A stretch of DNA of 64,000 bases from Acinetobacter sichuanensis (GCF_003024515.2 NZ_PYIX02000006.1:101886-165885); one strand, 5' to 3'. Shown: positions 9,761 through 20,367, counted from the first letter of the stretch. Notes: generated from the letters alone by a model not told the origin. Translations and numbers: made by a program.

Positions 9761-9792
9761 TTGAATCAAAATGCTAAGTTTTTTGTTATAAT
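9761..9792 (+). promoter_or_regulatory. Putative ppsA promoter with extended -10
   Basis: TATAAT at 9787-9792 is preceded by TG at 9784-9785, giving an extended -10. A TTGAAT at 9761 is 20 bp upstream, too far for an ideal -35. An inverted repeat ACTTAG (9755-9760) / CTAAGT (9773-9778) spans the -35 region and could be an operator. The ppsA start is 46 bp downstream. Confidence 0.55.
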
Positions 9793-9838
9793 TTGATGCC
9801 AAGATAGTGATTAATACTGCATAAGTGGAGCAACAACT

Positions 9839-12217
9839 TTGGAAGCACGCGTAATCGGTCTAGAAAAACTAGGGAAACACGACGTTGAGATCGTGGGTGG
9901 TAAAAACTCTTCTCTTGGAGAAATGATTAGCCATTTAGCAAATGCTGGCGTATCAGTTCCAGGTGGATTTGCAACAACTGCTGCTGCATATCGCGAATTC
10001 CTTGAACAAAGTGGTTTAAATGCCAAAATTTCTGCAGAATTGAAGCAACTCAATGTTGATGATGTTAACGCACTTGCTGAAACGGGTGCAAAAATCCGTC
10101 AATGGATCGTAGATACTCCACTTACTCCTAGCCTTGAGCAAGAAGTTCGCACTGCTTTTGCTGAACTTTCTAAAGGCAATCCAGATATTGCTGTTGCTGT
10201 TCGTTCATCTGCAACTGCTGAAGATTTACCAGATGCTTCATTTGCAGGACAACAAGAAACTTTCTTAAATATTCGCGGTATCGACAATATTCTTATTGCG
10301 ATTAAAGAAGTGTTCGCATCACTTTATAATGACCGTGCGATTGCTTACCGTGTACACCAAAACTTTGACCATGACATCGTTGCCCTTTCTGCGGGTATTC
10401 AACGTATGGTTCGCTCTGAAACTGGTGCTGCGGGTGTTATGTTTACACTTGATACAGAATCTGGTTTCCGTGAAGCAGTATTTATTACAGCTTCTTACGG
10501 CTTGGGCGAAATGGTCGTTCAAGGTGCTGTAAACCCTGACGAATTCTATGTTTCTAAACCATTACTTCGCAATGGCAAACATGCTGTGATCCGTCGTAAT
10601 CTTGGTTCTAAACACCAAAAAATGATTTATGGCGAAGAAGGTTCAGCAGGTAAATCTGTTGTTGTTGTAGATGTAGAAAAAGCTGAACGTCAACAATTTG
10701 CTTTAAATGACTTAGAACTTCAAGAACTTGCTAAACAAGCACTCATCATTGAAGAACATTATCAAGCACCGATGGATATCGAGTGGGCGAAAGATGGTGA
10801 TGACGGTCAAATCTATATCGTTCAGGCTCGCCCTGAAACAGTAAAAAGCCGTGAAAATGTCGGCACAATGGAACGCTACCTGCTTAAGCAAAAAGGCACA
10901 GTTCTTTGTGAAGGTCGTTCAATTGGTCAACGTATTGGTTCTGGTAAAGTCCGTATCGTGACGTCGATTAAAGAAATGGACAAAGTGCAAGACGGTGATG
11001 TACTTGTATCTGACATGACTGACCCAGATTGGGAACCAGTCATGAAACGTGCTGCTGCAATTATCACGAATCGTGGTGGTCGTACTTGCCACGCAGCGAT
11101 TATTGCACGTGAATTAGGCGTACCTGCGATTGTAGGTTGTGGTAATGCAACTGAAGTTCTAACTGATGGTCAAGAAGTTACTGTTTCTTGTGCTGAAGGT
11201 GATACAGGTTTCATCTATGAAGGTGCGTTAGATTTCGAAATCCAACGTAACTCTATCGAATCAATGCCTGCACTTCCGTTCAAAATCATGATGAACGTTG
11301 GTAACCCTGACCGTGCATTTGACTTTGCTCAAATTCCAAACGAAGGTATTGGTCTTGCACGTTTAGAATTCATCATCAACCGTATGATTGGTGTGCATCC
11401 TAAAGCATTATTGAACATTGACAGCTTACCACGTGAAACTCGTGCTGCTGTTCTAGCACGTACTGCGGGTTACTCTTCTCCTATCGAATTCTATGTCGAA
11501 AAATTGGTTGAAGGTATTTCTACACTTGCTTCAGCATTTGCAGATAAACCTGTTATTGTTCGTATGTCTGATTTCAAATCAAACGAATATGCAAACTTAA
11601 TTGGCGGTAAACTTTACGAGCCAGAAGAAGAAAACCCAATGCTGGGCTTCCGTGGCGCAAGTCGTTATGTTTCTGACAACTTCCGTGACTGTTTTGAGCT
11701 TGAATGCCGTGCCTTGAAAAAAGCACGTGACGAAATGGGCTTAACCAATATTCAAATCATGATTCCTTTCGTACGTACAGTATCTGAAGCGAAACGTGTA
11801 ATTGAATTACTTGCTGCAAATGGTTTAAAACGCGGTGAAAATGGTCTTAAAGTGATCATGATGTGTGAATTACCAACAAACGCATTATTGGCTGAACAAT
11901 TCCTTGAACACTTTGATGGTTTCTCTATCGGTTCAAATGACTTAACTCAGTTAACGCTTGGTTTAGACCGTGACTCTGGTATTGTTTCTCACCTATTTGA
12001 CGAACGTGATGCTGCGGTTAAAACATTGTTAGCTATGGCAATCCATGCTTGTCGTAAAGCAGGTAAATATGTAGGTATCTGTGGTCAAGGTCCTTCAGAT
12101 CATCCTGATCTTGCACAATGGTTAATGGATCAAGGCATTGAGTCTGTTTCTTTAAACCCAGACTCTGTTTTAGATACTTGGTTCTTCCTTGCTGAAGAAA
12201 AGACTAAACAAGTTTAA
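9839..12217 (+). CDS. ppsA: Phosphoenolpyruvate synthase (pyruvate, water dikinase)
   Basis: The enzyme makes PEP, AMP and phosphate from pyruvate and ATP, allowing gluconeogenesis from C3 compounds. The 792 residues contain the N-terminal ATP-binding domain ([11 protein letters not shown] near 19-29, [20 protein letters not shown] near 122-141), the phosphohistidine domain with GGRTCHAA (His418 catalytic, Thr416 the expected PpsR target), and the C-terminal PEP-binding barrel ([17 protein letters not shown]). Length equals the family norm. The start is TTG at 9839, fixed by a GTGGAG ribosome site 8 bases upstream. A terminator follows directly. Confidence 0.97.
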   Translation: MEARVIGLEKLGKHDVEIVGGKNSSLGEMISHLANAGVSVPGGFATTAAAYREFLEQSGLNAKISAELKQLNVDDVNALAETGAKIRQWIVDTPLTPSLEQEVRTAFAELSKGNPDIAVAVRSSATAEDLPDASFAGQQETFLNIRGIDNILIAIKEVFASLYNDRAIAYRVHQNFDHDIVALSAGIQRMVRSETGAAGVMFTLDTESGFREAVFITASYGLGEMVVQGAVNPDEFYVSKPLLRNGKHAVIRRNLGSKHQKMIYGEEGSAGKSVVVVDVEKAERQQFALNDLELQELAKQALIIEEHYQAPMDIEWAKDGDDGQIYIVQARPETVKSRENVGTMERYLLKQKGTVLCEGRSIGQRIGSGKVRIVTSIKEMDKVQDGDVLVSDMTDPDWEPVMKRAAAIITNRGGRTCHAAIIARELGVPAIVGCGNATEVLTDGQEVTVSCAEGDTGFIYEGALDFEIQRNSIESMPALPFKIMMNVGNPDRAFDFAQIPNEGIGLARLEFIINRMIGVHPKALLNIDSLPRETRAAVLARTAGYSSPIEFYVEKLVEGISTLASAFADKPVIVRMSDFKSNEYANLIGGKLYEPEEENPMLGFRGASRYVSDNFRDCFELECRALKKARDEMGLTNIQIMIPFVRTVSEAKRVIELLAANGLKRGENGLKVIMMCELPTNALLAEQFLEHFDGFSIGSNDLTQLTLGLDRDSGIVSHLFDERDAAVKTLLAMAIHACRKAGKYVGICGQGPSDHPDLAQWLMDQGIESVSLNPDSVLDTWFFLAEEKTKQV

Positions 12218-12231
12218 TAAAACATGTTAAA

Positions 12232-12257
12232 AAAGACCCTTTCGTAGGGTCTTTTTT
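12232..12257 (+). terminator. Rho-independent terminator of ppsA
   Basis: AAAGACCCT pairs with AGGGTCTTT around TTCGT, followed by T residues. Confidence 0.9.
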
Positions 12258-12303
12258 TCATCTACGATTTTTATATTTAGATTTATTTTGAGAATTGAGC
12301 TTT

Positions 12304-13074
12304 ATGCAAATTTACTTGGCGAGAAATAACCAACAAGCTGGTCCATATACTGTCGAACAACTCAATCAAATGCTTGCAAGCCAACAAGTACTCTTGACTG
12401 ATTTGGCTTGGCACCAAGGTATGACTAAATGGAAAGCACTTGGTGAATTAACACAAGGTAAACTTGTATATGAACCTACGGGCTATATCAGCTCTACTCC
12501 AACATACAACCCAAATCCTTTTCAAGAGAACTCAGAAGTTTCGCTCAACAAACAACAAAGCCAGACCGAACTTGCGCCAATTTCATCACGTGTGTTAGCA
12601 AAAATCATTGATATGCTGTTGTGGCTTCCTGCTGCCTATATTCCAATGACCTATTTAAAACCAGAACAGCTTCAACAACTGGTTGACATCCAAGCAAAAA
12701 TGCAATCTAAAGTTTCTGCCGCTGAAGCAACCAAACTACAAGAGCAATTTATCATGATGTTTCCTATGGAAGCATGGCAAATGATGGGGCTATATATTGT
12801 CATCATGCTCGCAATACAGGGATTTCTTGTTTTCAAATCTGGGCAAAGTATAGGCAAAAAATTAGCAAAAATTAAAATTGTAGATATGAATAATGGGCAA
12901 CAAGTCTCAGGAAATCGCTCATTTTTAATTCGCTCAGTACTTTTTACACTCTTTACAATTATTTCACTTCCTTTATTCCCTCTGTTTTCACTGATTGATT
13001 ACATTTTTGCAATTAACCAAAACCGCCAAACATTACATGATAAGTTGGCTAAGACCAAAGTCATCAAGCAATAA
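12304..13074 (+). CDS. RDD-family membrane protein with N-terminal GYF_2 (DUF4339) domain
   Basis: The 256-residue protein starts with a GYF_2-like domain (about 1-55: MQIYLARNNQQAGPYTVEQL and a conserved W near 38 in LAWHQGMTKW). An RDD domain with three or more membrane helices (about 95-250) follows, beginning with the R-D pair in SSRVLAKIIDMLLW. Both domains are of unknown biochemical role; RDD proteins are sometimes linked to transport or ion homeostasis. A TTG at 12295 is in frame, but the ATG at 12304 gives the standard GYF_2 N-terminus. It is monocistronic between two terminators. Confidence 0.82.
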   Translation: MQIYLARNNQQAGPYTVEQLNQMLASQQVLLTDLAWHQGMTKWKALGELTQGKLVYEPTGYISSTPTYNPNPFQENSEVSLNKQQSQTELAPISSRVLAKIIDMLLWLPAAYIPMTYLKPEQLQQLVDIQAKMQSKVSAAEATKLQEQFIMMFPMEAWQMMGLYIVIMLAIQGFLVFKSGQSIGKKLAKIKIVDMNNGQQVSGNRSFLIRSVLFTLFTIISLPLFPLFSLIDYIFAINQNRQTLHDKLAKTKVIKQ

Positions 13075-13090
13075 TTTTTATGTTTTTTAC

Positions 13091-13117
13091 AAAGGGTGCT
13101 TTCGCATCCTTTTTTTA
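13091..13117 (+). terminator. Rho-independent terminator
   Basis: AAAGGGTGC pairs with GCATCCTTT (one G-U pair) around a short loop and runs into a T tract. Confidence 0.85.
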
Positions 13118-13379
13118 CAATATAACTTTGATTTATAAACATAAAGTTGAAAATTCACATATAAATCCGAGTAAAAAAATTGGTTTTTATTACAGTTATT
13201 TAAAGCCTGTTTACATATAGCTAAGTTTGCCGATATGAGGCATAATGCCCTACAACGTCTGGGTGTCAGATCATTGAGAATGTTTACTATTTGTAATTAA
13301 TAGTCATTTTCAATCATGCGACACTTTAATCGCTATCCCATATTTAATAGGGAATGGGACTCTTCACCGAGGTTGTAAA

Positions 13380-14435
13380 ATGAGACAAACGATTTTAGCT
13401 GTATTGTCTTTATCTACGCTAGCTGCACTCTTAACTGGGTGTGGTGGTGATATGGTACTTCTAAACTCTAAAGGTCCAGTTGCACAAGGTCAGTCAGACC
13501 TCATGATGACTGCGATTTACTTAATGCTTTTGGTCGTAATTCCTTCGATCATCATGGCATTATGGTTTGGTTGGAAATATCGCGCGTCGAATAAAGATGC
13601 AGACTATAAACCTACATGGGCACACTCAACTGCAATTGAAATTGTAGTATGGGGCGTTCCTGTCATTATTATTGGTATTCTTGCGTATTTAACATGGTGG
13701 GGCTCACATAAATATGACCCATACCGTCCGCTTGAATCAGAGAAAGCACATTTAGATATTCAGGTTATTGCTGAACAGTTTAAATGGGTATTTATCTATC
13801 CTGAGCAACAAATTGCAACTGTTAACGAAGTTCGTTTTCCTGAAAAAACACCTGTTAGCTTTAAAATTACTTCTAACTTTACAATGAACTCTTTCTTCAT
13901 TCCTAAGTTAGCGGGTCAAATTTACGCAATGGCGGGTATGCAAACTCAACTCCATGTATTAGCAGATGAAACTGGTGAATACCGTGGCTTCTCTTCTAAC
14001 TATAGTGGTTATGGCTTTACACAAATGCGCTTTAAAGCACATAGTGTGACTGAAGCGGATTTCAACAATTGGGTTGCAGCAGTTAAAGCAGGTAACGGAA
14101 CTTCAGTAAACCCTGAAGCTCAACAAAAAACTGTTTTAGATGCAGCAGAATTTGCAACGCTTAAAGATGGTGACCGTTCTAAGCACCAAATTGAAGCAAT
14201 GCTTAAAAATGCGCATACTCCAGAAGAAAAAGCAAAAGCAGAAGAAGCTGAACGTAAAGGTCCATTCCCTACTAAGCCTCATCCTGTAACTTACTATTCT
14301 TCAGTTGAGCCTAATTTGTTCGAAAGCATTATCAACAAATACATGAGTAACTATCATGGTGCAGATCACTCTTCACCTGCTAGTCATGCTGAAACTGTTG
14401 GTGCTGAACATGCAACTGCTTCAGTAGAGGAATAA
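13380..14435 (+). CDS. cyoA: Cytochrome bo3 ubiquinol oxidase subunit II
   Basis: This is the first gene of cyoABCDE. The 351-residue lipoprotein has a signal peptide ending in the lipobox LTGC (Cys about 21), two membrane helices (about 43-65 and 88-108) and a periplasmic cupredoxin-like domain (about 125-230) that, as in quinol oxidases, lacks the CuA cysteine ligands. The region from about 235 carries a COX-aromatic-rich segment (PHPVTYYSSVEPNLFESIINKY, given as a landmark) and a His/Ala-rich tail, making the protein longer than the E. coli one. The promoter should lie in 13118-13379. Stop and cyoB start are 3 bases apart. Confidence 0.96.
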   Translation: MRQTILAVLSLSTLAALLTGCGGDMVLLNSKGPVAQGQSDLMMTAIYLMLLVVIPSIIMALWFGWKYRASNKDADYKPTWAHSTAIEIVVWGVPVIIIGILAYLTWWGSHKYDPYRPLESEKAHLDIQVIAEQFKWVFIYPEQQIATVNEVRFPEKTPVSFKITSNFTMNSFFIPKLAGQIYAMAGMQTQLHVLADETGEYRGFSSNYSGYGFTQMRFKAHSVTEADFNNWVAAVKAGNGTSVNPEAQQKTVLDAAEFATLKDGDRSKHQIEAMLKNAHTPEEKAKAEEAERKGPFPTKPHPVTYYSSVEPNLFESIINKYMSNYHGADHSSPASHAETVGAEHATASVEE

Positions 14436-14438
14436 GAC

Positions 14439-16433
14439 ATGTCGGTATTATTCGGTAAACTCAACTGGGACTCGATCCCATATCAAGAGCCTATCGTTCT
14501 AATTACCATGATTATCATGGCAATTGGTGCTGCTGCGCTTCTTGGTGGTATTACCTATTTTAAAAAATGGGGCTACCTGTGGAATGTATGGTTTACATCT
14601 GTAGACCATAAAAAAATTGGTATCATGTATATCATTGTATCCGTTGTCATGTTAATTCGTGGTTTCGCAGATGCAATCATGATGCGTCTTCAACTGTTCC
14701 TTGCAAAAGGTGGCGGTGAAGGTTACTTACATCCTGACCATTACGATCAAATCTTCACTGCACACGGCGTGATCATGATTTTCTTCGTAGCAATGGGTCT
14801 GGTTGTTGGTATGATGAACATCGCTGTACCACTTCAAATTGGTGCACGTGACGTTGCTTTCCCATTATTAAACTCTCTTAGCTTCTGGTTATTTGCTGGT
14901 GCTGCTGGTTTGATGATGGCATCACTTGTATTAGGTGAATTTGCTGCAACAGGTTGGATGGCTTACCCTCCTCTTTCTGGTATTCAGTATTCTCCTGGTG
15001 TTGGTGTTGACTACTATATTTGGGCACTACAGATTTCAGGTCTAGGTACACTTTTAACTGGTGTTAACTTCTTTGTTACCATTATTAAAATGCGTGCGCC
15101 TGGCATGGGTCTTATGGATATGCCGATCTTTACATGGACTGCACTTTGTACAGCCGTATTGATCATTGCATCATTCCCTGTGTTAACTGCAACAATTGCA
15201 ATGTTGACACTTGACCGTTACTTCGATTTCCACTTCTTCACAAATGAGCTAGGCGGTAGCCCAATGCTTTACGTGAACTTGATTTGGACTTGGGGTCACC
15301 CAGAAGTATATATTCTGATTTTACCTGCTTTTGGTTTATATTCAGAAATCGTTTCAACTTTCTCTCGCAAAACATTGTTTGGTTACAAATCAATGGTATA
15401 TGCGACTATCGCGATCACAGTACTTGCGTTCGTGGTATGGTTACACCACTTCTTTACAATGGGTGCTGGTGCCAACGTTAACGCGTTCTTCGGTATCATG
15501 ACCATGATTATTGCGATCCCTACAGGTGTGAAAATCTTCTCTTGGTTATTCACCATGTATAAAGGTCGTATTACATTTACATCACCAATGTACTGGACAC
15601 TTGGCTTCCTTGTGACTTTCGGTATCGGTGGTTTAACTGGTGTATTAATGGCTGTTCCACCAGCTGACTTCTTAGTACACAACTCATTATTCTTGATTGC
15701 TCACTTCCATAACGTAATTATTGGTGGTGTGGTATTCGGTATGTTCGCAGGGATCACTTTCTACTGGCCAAAAATGTTTGGTTGGAAGTTAAATGAAACT
15801 TGGGGCAAAGCTTCTTTCTGGTTCTGGTTCTTCGGTTTCTATTTTGCATTCATGCCACTTTATATCCTTGGTTTCATGGGTATGACTCGTCGTTTGAACA
15901 CATATGACAACCCTGAATGGGACCCATACCTTGCAATTGCGTTCTTCGGTTCAGTACTTGTTGCTATTGGTATCTTCTGTTTCGTTATGCAAGTTGTTGT
16001 AGGCTTCTTACAACGCGAAAACAACATGGATCATACAGGTGACCCATGGGATGGTCGTGTTCTTGAATGGTCTACTTCATCTCCTGCGCCATTCTATAAC
16101 TTTGCTCACCTTCCAAAAATCAATGGTATTGATACTTTCTGGAGCGACAAAGAAAATGGTGTAGCATATGCGCGTCCAACGAAATATGAAGACATTCATA
16201 TGCCTACAGACCGTGCGGCTGGTTTCGTTATTGCAATGCTATTAACTGTTATGGGCTTAGCGCTTGTATGGCATGTTTGGTGGCTTGTAATTGTAACTTT
16301 CGTTGGTGCGATCATCAGCTTCATCGTAAGTTCATTTACGAAGAAAGTAGATTACTATGTACCTGCTGCGGAAGTAGAACGTATCGAAAACGAGCGTTAT
16401 GCTTTACTTGAAAAACACTTGAAGAAGGACTAA
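14439..16433 (+). CDS. cyoB: Cytochrome bo3 ubiquinol oxidase subunit I
   Basis: This is the catalytic heme-copper subunit: it oxidises ubiquinol, reduces oxygen to water and pumps protons. The 664-residue length equals the family norm, with about 15 membrane helices. Visible ligand regions are [10 protein letters not shown] (low-spin heme His), [12 protein letters not shown] (CuB His and the cross-linked Tyr), WLHHFFTMG (CuB His pair) and [10 protein letters not shown] (high-spin and low-spin heme His). It sits between cyoA and cyoC with 3-4 base gaps, so the subunits are co-translated. Confidence 0.98.
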   Translation: MSVLFGKLNWDSIPYQEPIVLITMIIMAIGAAALLGGITYFKKWGYLWNVWFTSVDHKKIGIMYIIVSVVMLIRGFADAIMMRLQLFLAKGGGEGYLHPDHYDQIFTAHGVIMIFFVAMGLVVGMMNIAVPLQIGARDVAFPLLNSLSFWLFAGAAGLMMASLVLGEFAATGWMAYPPLSGIQYSPGVGVDYYIWALQISGLGTLLTGVNFFVTIIKMRAPGMGLMDMPIFTWTALCTAVLIIASFPVLTATIAMLTLDRYFDFHFFTNELGGSPMLYVNLIWTWGHPEVYILILPAFGLYSEIVSTFSRKTLFGYKSMVYATIAITVLAFVVWLHHFFTMGAGANVNAFFGIMTMIIAIPTGVKIFSWLFTMYKGRITFTSPMYWTLGFLVTFGIGGLTGVLMAVPPADFLVHNSLFLIAHFHNVIIGGVVFGMFAGITFYWPKMFGWKLNETWGKASFWFWFFGFYFAFMPLYILGFMGMTRRLNTYDNPEWDPYLAIAFFGSVLVAIGIFCFVMQVVVGFLQRENNMDHTGDPWDGRVLEWSTSSPAPFYNFAHLPKINGIDTFWSDKENGVAYARPTKYEDIHMPTDRAAGFVIAMLLTVMGLALVWHVWWLVIVTFVGAIISFIVSSFTKKVDYYVPAAEVERIENERYALLEKHLKKD

Positions 16434-16437
16434 GGAT

Positions 16438-17055
16438 ATGGCTGAAGTACTTCATCACGACAACCACGGACATGATGAACATCATCACGATGATACTGAC
16501 ATCACCGTCTTTGGTTTTTGGACATACTTGATGAGTGACTTGATTTTATTCGGTACACTCTTCATCGCGTTCGCTGTATTAAGCAGTCATATTCCACCTG
16601 GAACACCAAGCGCAAAAGATCTTTTTGGTGAGTCTTTAGGTTTCGTTTTAACTGAAACTTTTGCTCTCTTAATTTCTTCTGTAACTTTTGGTTTTGCAGT
16701 ACTTGCTTCTTACAAAAAGAATGTTAGCCAAGTTTTACTTTGGTTAGCAATCACTTGGATCTTTGGTGCATCATTCATTGGTATGGAACTTTATGAGTTT
16801 AATCATTTAGTTCATGCTGGTCACGGACCAAGCACAAGTGCGTTTTTATCTGCATTCTTTACTCTAGTTGGTACGCATGGTATTCACGTAACTTCTGGTT
16901 TAGTTTGGATGATCGTGTTAATGATTCAAATCAAGAAAAATGGTTTGACAACTATTAACACTCGTCGTCTTGCTTGCCTAAGCTTGTTCTGGCACTTCCT
17001 TGACATCGTTTGGATCTGTGTATTCAGCGTCGTTTACTTAATGGGAGTTATCTAA
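16438..17055 (+). CDS. cyoC: Cytochrome bo3 ubiquinol oxidase subunit III
   Basis: This 205-residue integral membrane subunit belongs to the cytochrome c oxidase subunit III family, with five predicted helices. Typical segments are [20 protein letters not shown] and [13 protein letters not shown]. The N-terminus is strikingly histidine-rich, with seven His among the first 17 residues ([17 protein letters not shown]), before the first helix. Whether this binds metal is inference. The stop shares one base with the cyoD start. Confidence 0.96.
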   Translation: MAEVLHHDNHGHDEHHHDDTDITVFGFWTYLMSDLILFGTLFIAFAVLSSHIPPGTPSAKDLFGESLGFVLTETFALLISSVTFGFAVLASYKKNVSQVLLWLAITWIFGASFIGMELYEFNHLVHAGHGPSTSAFLSAFFTLVGTHGIHVTSGLVWMIVLMIQIKKNGLTTINTRRLACLSLFWHFLDIVWICVFSVVYLMGVI

Positions 17056-17384
17056 TGAGTCATGATCATAATTCTGCAGGTGCTTCGCATGGTAATGTGA
17101 AACAATATACAATTGGTTTTATTGTTTCTGTATTACTAACCATCGTTCCATTTTATATGGCTATGCACCCTGCTGACTTTGGTCGCGGTGCAATTGTTGC
17201 AACAATTGCCATTACTGCGGTTGCTCAGGTTCTTGTTCAATTAGTCTTCTTCTTGCACATGAACTCTTCATCAGAGCAACGCTGGAACGTGATTGCATTT
17301 GTATATACGATTCTATGTATTGCAGTTCTTCTTATCGGTTCTGTATGGGTCATGAACTACTTACATTCAAACATGATGCTCTAG
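17055..17384 (+). CDS. cyoD: Cytochrome bo3 ubiquinol oxidase subunit IV
   Basis: This 109-residue subunit has three membrane helices and the typical core QVLVQLVFFLHMNSS. Subunit IV aids assembly of the binuclear centre in E. coli. The start is the ATG in TAATG overlapping the cyoC stop by one base; a longer in-frame start at 17010 lies inside cyoC and is rejected. The N-terminus again carries scattered His ([13 protein letters not shown]). Confidence 0.95.
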   Translation: MSHDHNSAGASHGNVKQYTIGFIVSVLLTIVPFYMAMHPADFGRGAIVATIAITAVAQVLVQLVFFLHMNSSSEQRWNVIAFVYTILCIAVLLIGSVWVMNYLHSNMML

Positions 17385-17390
17385 GGTGTC

Positions 17391-18269
17391 ATGTTGAAGA
17401 AATATTTATTCCTGACTAAGCCAGGAATTCTCTTCGGTAACTTCGTTACCACTTTGGGCGGCTTCTTCCTAGCCGCTCAAGGTTCTGTAGATTTCCTCTT
17501 ACTTCTCATCACACTATTAGGTACAACTCTGGTTGTTGCCTCTGGCTGTGTTGTGAATAATGTCATTGACCAAGACATTGACCAAAAAATGCAACGTACG
17601 ATGAATCGTGCATTAGTCAAAAAAACGATTAGCCCAACAGTTGCTCTGATCTTTTCAGCAGTACTGGGTCTATTGGGTTTTGGCTTGTTGTGGTTTTTTG
17701 TCAACGCCTATGCATTTGGCTTTGCTCTATTAGGCTTTGTCGTTTATGTCGTGTTCTATAGTCTTTGGACAAAACGTACCACCATTCAACAAACAGTGAT
17801 TGGTAGTATCTCAGGTGCAAGTCCTCCTGTGATCGGCTATACGGCTGTTGCTCATGAATTTGATGTTGCTGCGTTATTAATTTTTTTAGCGTATGCATTT
17901 TGGCAAATGCCACATTCATGGGGAATTGCAATTTATCGCTTCGATGACTATAAGAATGCAGGTATACCCATCCTACCCGTAGCACGTTCCATCTATCGCA
18001 CAAAAGTTGAAAGTTTGATTTATGTGATCTTATTTGCAGCAGTGTTAAATGGTTTGTATTGCTTTGGCTATACCAATATTTTCTTCTTAATTACTTTTAA
18101 TGCGCTCTGTGCGTATTGGGTATATTTATCAATTATTGGCTTTAAAGCAGAAAATGACCAAGCTTGGGCAAAACGCTATTTCTTATATTCTGTCATTTTA
18201 ATTACAGCATTAAGTTTTAGTTTCAGCTTTAGTTATGTGTCCCCTGCGCCACATTTACCCCTTTTTTAA
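17391..18269 (+). CDS. cyoE: Protoheme IX farnesyltransferase (heme O synthase)
   Basis: This UbiA-type membrane prenyltransferase converts protoheme to heme O, the high-spin heme of the adjacent oxidase. The 292 residues contain the first Asp-rich motif NNVIDQDIDQKMQRT (about 55-69) and the second conserved loop YRFDDYKNAGIPILP (about 183-197), within about nine helices. It follows cyoD by 6 bases, so it is the last gene of the operon. A terminator overlaps the stop codon. Confidence 0.96.
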   Translation: MLKKYLFLTKPGILFGNFVTTLGGFFLAAQGSVDFLLLLITLLGTTLVVASGCVVNNVIDQDIDQKMQRTMNRALVKKTISPTVALIFSAVLGLLGFGLLWFFVNAYAFGFALLGFVVYVVFYSLWTKRTTIQQTVIGSISGASPPVIGYTAVAHEFDVAALLIFLAYAFWQMPHSWGIAIYRFDDYKNAGIPILPVARSIYRTKVESLIYVILFAAVLNGLYCFGYTNIFFLITFNALCAYWVYLSIIGFKAENDQAWAKRYFLYSVILITALSFSFSFSYVSPAPHLPLF

Positions 18270-18295
18270 AAGATAGAGTTCTCTCTATCTTTTCT
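18268..18295 (+). terminator. Rho-independent terminator of the cyo operon
   Basis: AAAAGATAGAG pairs with CTCTATCTTTT around TTCT, starting within the cyoE stop codon. Confidence 0.88.
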
Positions 18296-18546
18296 TAATG
18301 GCGGTACAGCATCACACTTTTCAGCCTACCCATACACTTGCTATGATATTTGTCATCATTACAAATCTATAACTCGTGTATGAATCTTAAATCCTCTTTT
18401 CAATCTATTATCTTCTTTCAAATCTTGGTATTAAATGTTTGACTCATGTATTCATGGGGTGATCATTGAAAGTATCCAAAAAATTAAAAATATCTATTAT
18501 TTTTGATTAAAATAAAAATCTCATTTTCAGCACTTGCAGGCTATTT

Positions 18547-19470
18547 ATGTACGATAAAAAAATTATTAAAATTCTCAATAAAATATACAGTTATAGCAAT
18601 AATTATGACTACGATCATAACAATAAAACTTATACTTTTCATATTCCAGAAAAATTATCAGAAAATGAAAAAATGTTACTCAATCAATCAGGTTTGGAGT
18701 TCAATAAAATTGAATACTTTGAACATGACAGCATGATTAAAAAACTAAAAATGTTAAGTCAACTCCCTGAAATGGAAGATAAAGTGAACGCTTTGTTCAT
18801 CAAAGCTATAGGACAAGGTTTTCATCGTGGCTTACAACCTATAATCAGTTATGCTTTTGCTAAAAATGTGCCTGAACATGATTTTACGCCAATCGAAAAA
18901 GGAGACCGTGAACTGTCAGAAGCAACATGGCCTTGTAAAGTTTGCGGTTTACCTCGTTCTTCATGGGAAAATTCGTCTTGCAATCTTTTTCATTTTTATA
19001 TTGGTTACTGTCGTTTAGGTGCTTATCATGAAATCCTCACCGACTTAGAAGAAATTCAACATTTTCCTAAAGAAAACATTCAACCAGAAGATCTCAGCGT
19101 ATTTAAACAACTCATAGAAATTATTCAACTTGCTGAGCCAAAAGAAACGCCTTCTGAACTCATTAATCGCATTTCCAAAGCAAAAATTTTGCAAGGAAGT
19201 AATTTGACTACACGAACATGGTTGATTCGAATTTTGGCAGAACTTGGAATTTTAAAAAATGAGTTAGCACCTGAATATAGTGTCTATTTTAATTTTTTAG
19301 GTCATGATGAATTTTTAAAACTTGAAAAAATTGTATATGCTCAAGCACCTAATCAGCGCAGCGAAGTAAGTTTTCCCATTTCACTCTGGCGTGGAAGTTC
19401 AGGTATCAACATAGCTCGACTTCATCAATTTTTAGAAAAATTTGAGCAGTTAATTGAACCATCAACCTAA
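18547..19470 (+). CDS. Uncharacterised protein with a four-cysteine central segment
   Basis: I do not recognise this 307-residue soluble protein. It has no signal peptide or membrane helix. A central segment contains C130-x2-C133 (WPCKVCGLP), C145 and C155, a spacing that could bind zinc. The N-terminal 70 residues are Lys, Asn and Tyr-rich; the C-terminal half is helical. The ATG at 18547 follows a GCAGG ribosome site 6 bases upstream. It stands alone between the cyo terminator and a HAD gene. The low-complexity start and AT-rich codon use suggest an accessory or lineage-specific gene. No function is proposed. Confidence 0.7.
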   Translation: MYDKKIIKILNKIYSYSNNYDYDHNNKTYTFHIPEKLSENEKMLLNQSGLEFNKIEYFEHDSMIKKLKMLSQLPEMEDKVNALFIKAIGQGFHRGLQPIISYAFAKNVPEHDFTPIEKGDRELSEATWPCKVCGLPRSSWENSSCNLFHFYIGYCRLGAYHEILTDLEEIQHFPKENIQPEDLSVFKQLIEIIQLAEPKETPSELINRISKAKILQGSNLTTRTWLIRILAELGILKNELAPEYSVYFNFLGHDEFLKLEKIVYAQAPNQRSEVSFPISLWRGSSGINIARLHQFLEKFEQLIEPST

Positions 19471-19589
19471 AATGTATACAAAGGAAAAATTATATATGTG
19501 TAGATTTGGTCAATGTCTATTGTTGTTAAAAAAGCTATGTTCAAATTTATTTCAAAGATCAATCATTTTACCATCTGAGGATGAAACTG

Positions 19590-20192
19590 ATGTCAAACTC
19601 TCCCATTAAAGTGATCGCTTTTGATGTCTTTGGTACATTAGCAAAAATTACAGAAAAAACCTCACCTTATAAAAAACTAATCCATTGGCTACATCAACAA
19701 GGACATACAGCTCATGTCAATGATGCTGTAACTGTTATGTCAATTCATGGTGATTTTGAGGATATCGCGGCACATTTTGGTTATCACATCCCTGCGCCAT
19801 TACTCACTGAGTTAAATGCTGATCTTGAATTTGAACTCAAGCAAATCCAACTTTTTGATGACACACTTTCAACATTACAACAACTTAAAACTCAAGGTTA
19901 TACGATTGTACTCTGCTCTAACTCAGCACACCCTTATGGCATATATATTTCAACATTAATTCCAATAGTTGACCTATATGCATGGAGTTATGAAGTCCAT
20001 GCATGTAAACCTGATCCTAAAATATATCAATATGTTATAGATCAAATCCACTGTAAACCTGAAGAAGTTTTATTTATTGGTGATACTCCTCTTGCAGATG
20101 TTGAAGGTCCTCGCCATTTTGGTATGACAGCAAGACTGATCAACCGTAAAAAAGGACAACAACTCACTGAAATATTAGCTGATTTGCTATAA
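19590..20192 (+). CDS. HAD-superfamily hydrolase
   Basis: The 200-residue protein has the HAD motifs in order: motif I FDVFGTL (nucleophile Asp11), motif II LCSNS (about residue 107-111), motif III Lys in CKPDPKIY, and motif IV FIGDTPLADVEG. Motif I lacks the second Asp of the common DxDGT; a D-V-F-G-T form is typical of 2-haloacid dehalogenase-like members, but other members share it, so the substrate is open. The start at 19590 is favoured because GAGGA lies 9 bases upstream; the ATG at 19581 would abut that site. Confidence 0.85.
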   Translation: MSNSPIKVIAFDVFGTLAKITEKTSPYKKLIHWLHQQGHTAHVNDAVTVMSIHGDFEDIAAHFGYHIPAPLLTELNADLEFELKQIQLFDDTLSTLQQLKTQGYTIVLCSNSAHPYGIYISTLIPIVDLYAWSYEVHACKPDPKIYQYVIDQIHCKPEEVLFIGDTPLADVEGPRHFGMTARLINRKKGQQLTEILADLL

Positions 20193-20277
20193 TTAGGCTA
20201 AAAAATATTCTTTCTATTCTATTGAGTTTTTTGCTCATCGTCATAGCACTCTTTTTTCCAAAAAGATGAATATTAAA

Positions 20278-20306
20278 TTGTGTTTAGCCACAAACTTACC
20301 TATAAT
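20278..20306 (+). promoter_or_regulatory. Sigma-70-type promoter for rpsF-rpsR-rplI
   Basis: TTGTGT (20278-20283) and TATAAT (20301-20306) are separated by 17 bp. Transcription would start near 20313, leaving a leader of about 110 bases. A perfect 9-bp hairpin (GTTAACTTG, 20336-20344, with CAAGTTAAC, 20348-20356) lies within that leader. Confidence 0.7.
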
Positions 20307-20367
20307 GGGCGCTCGCAATTTTTGCGACACAATTTGTTAACTTGCTTCAAGTTAACGCTGATTGTGA

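Noticed and set aside
10296..10532. Frames on both strands inside ppsA
   Set aside because: They sit within a strongly conserved enzyme gene in other frames; translated products are low-quality and lack start signals.
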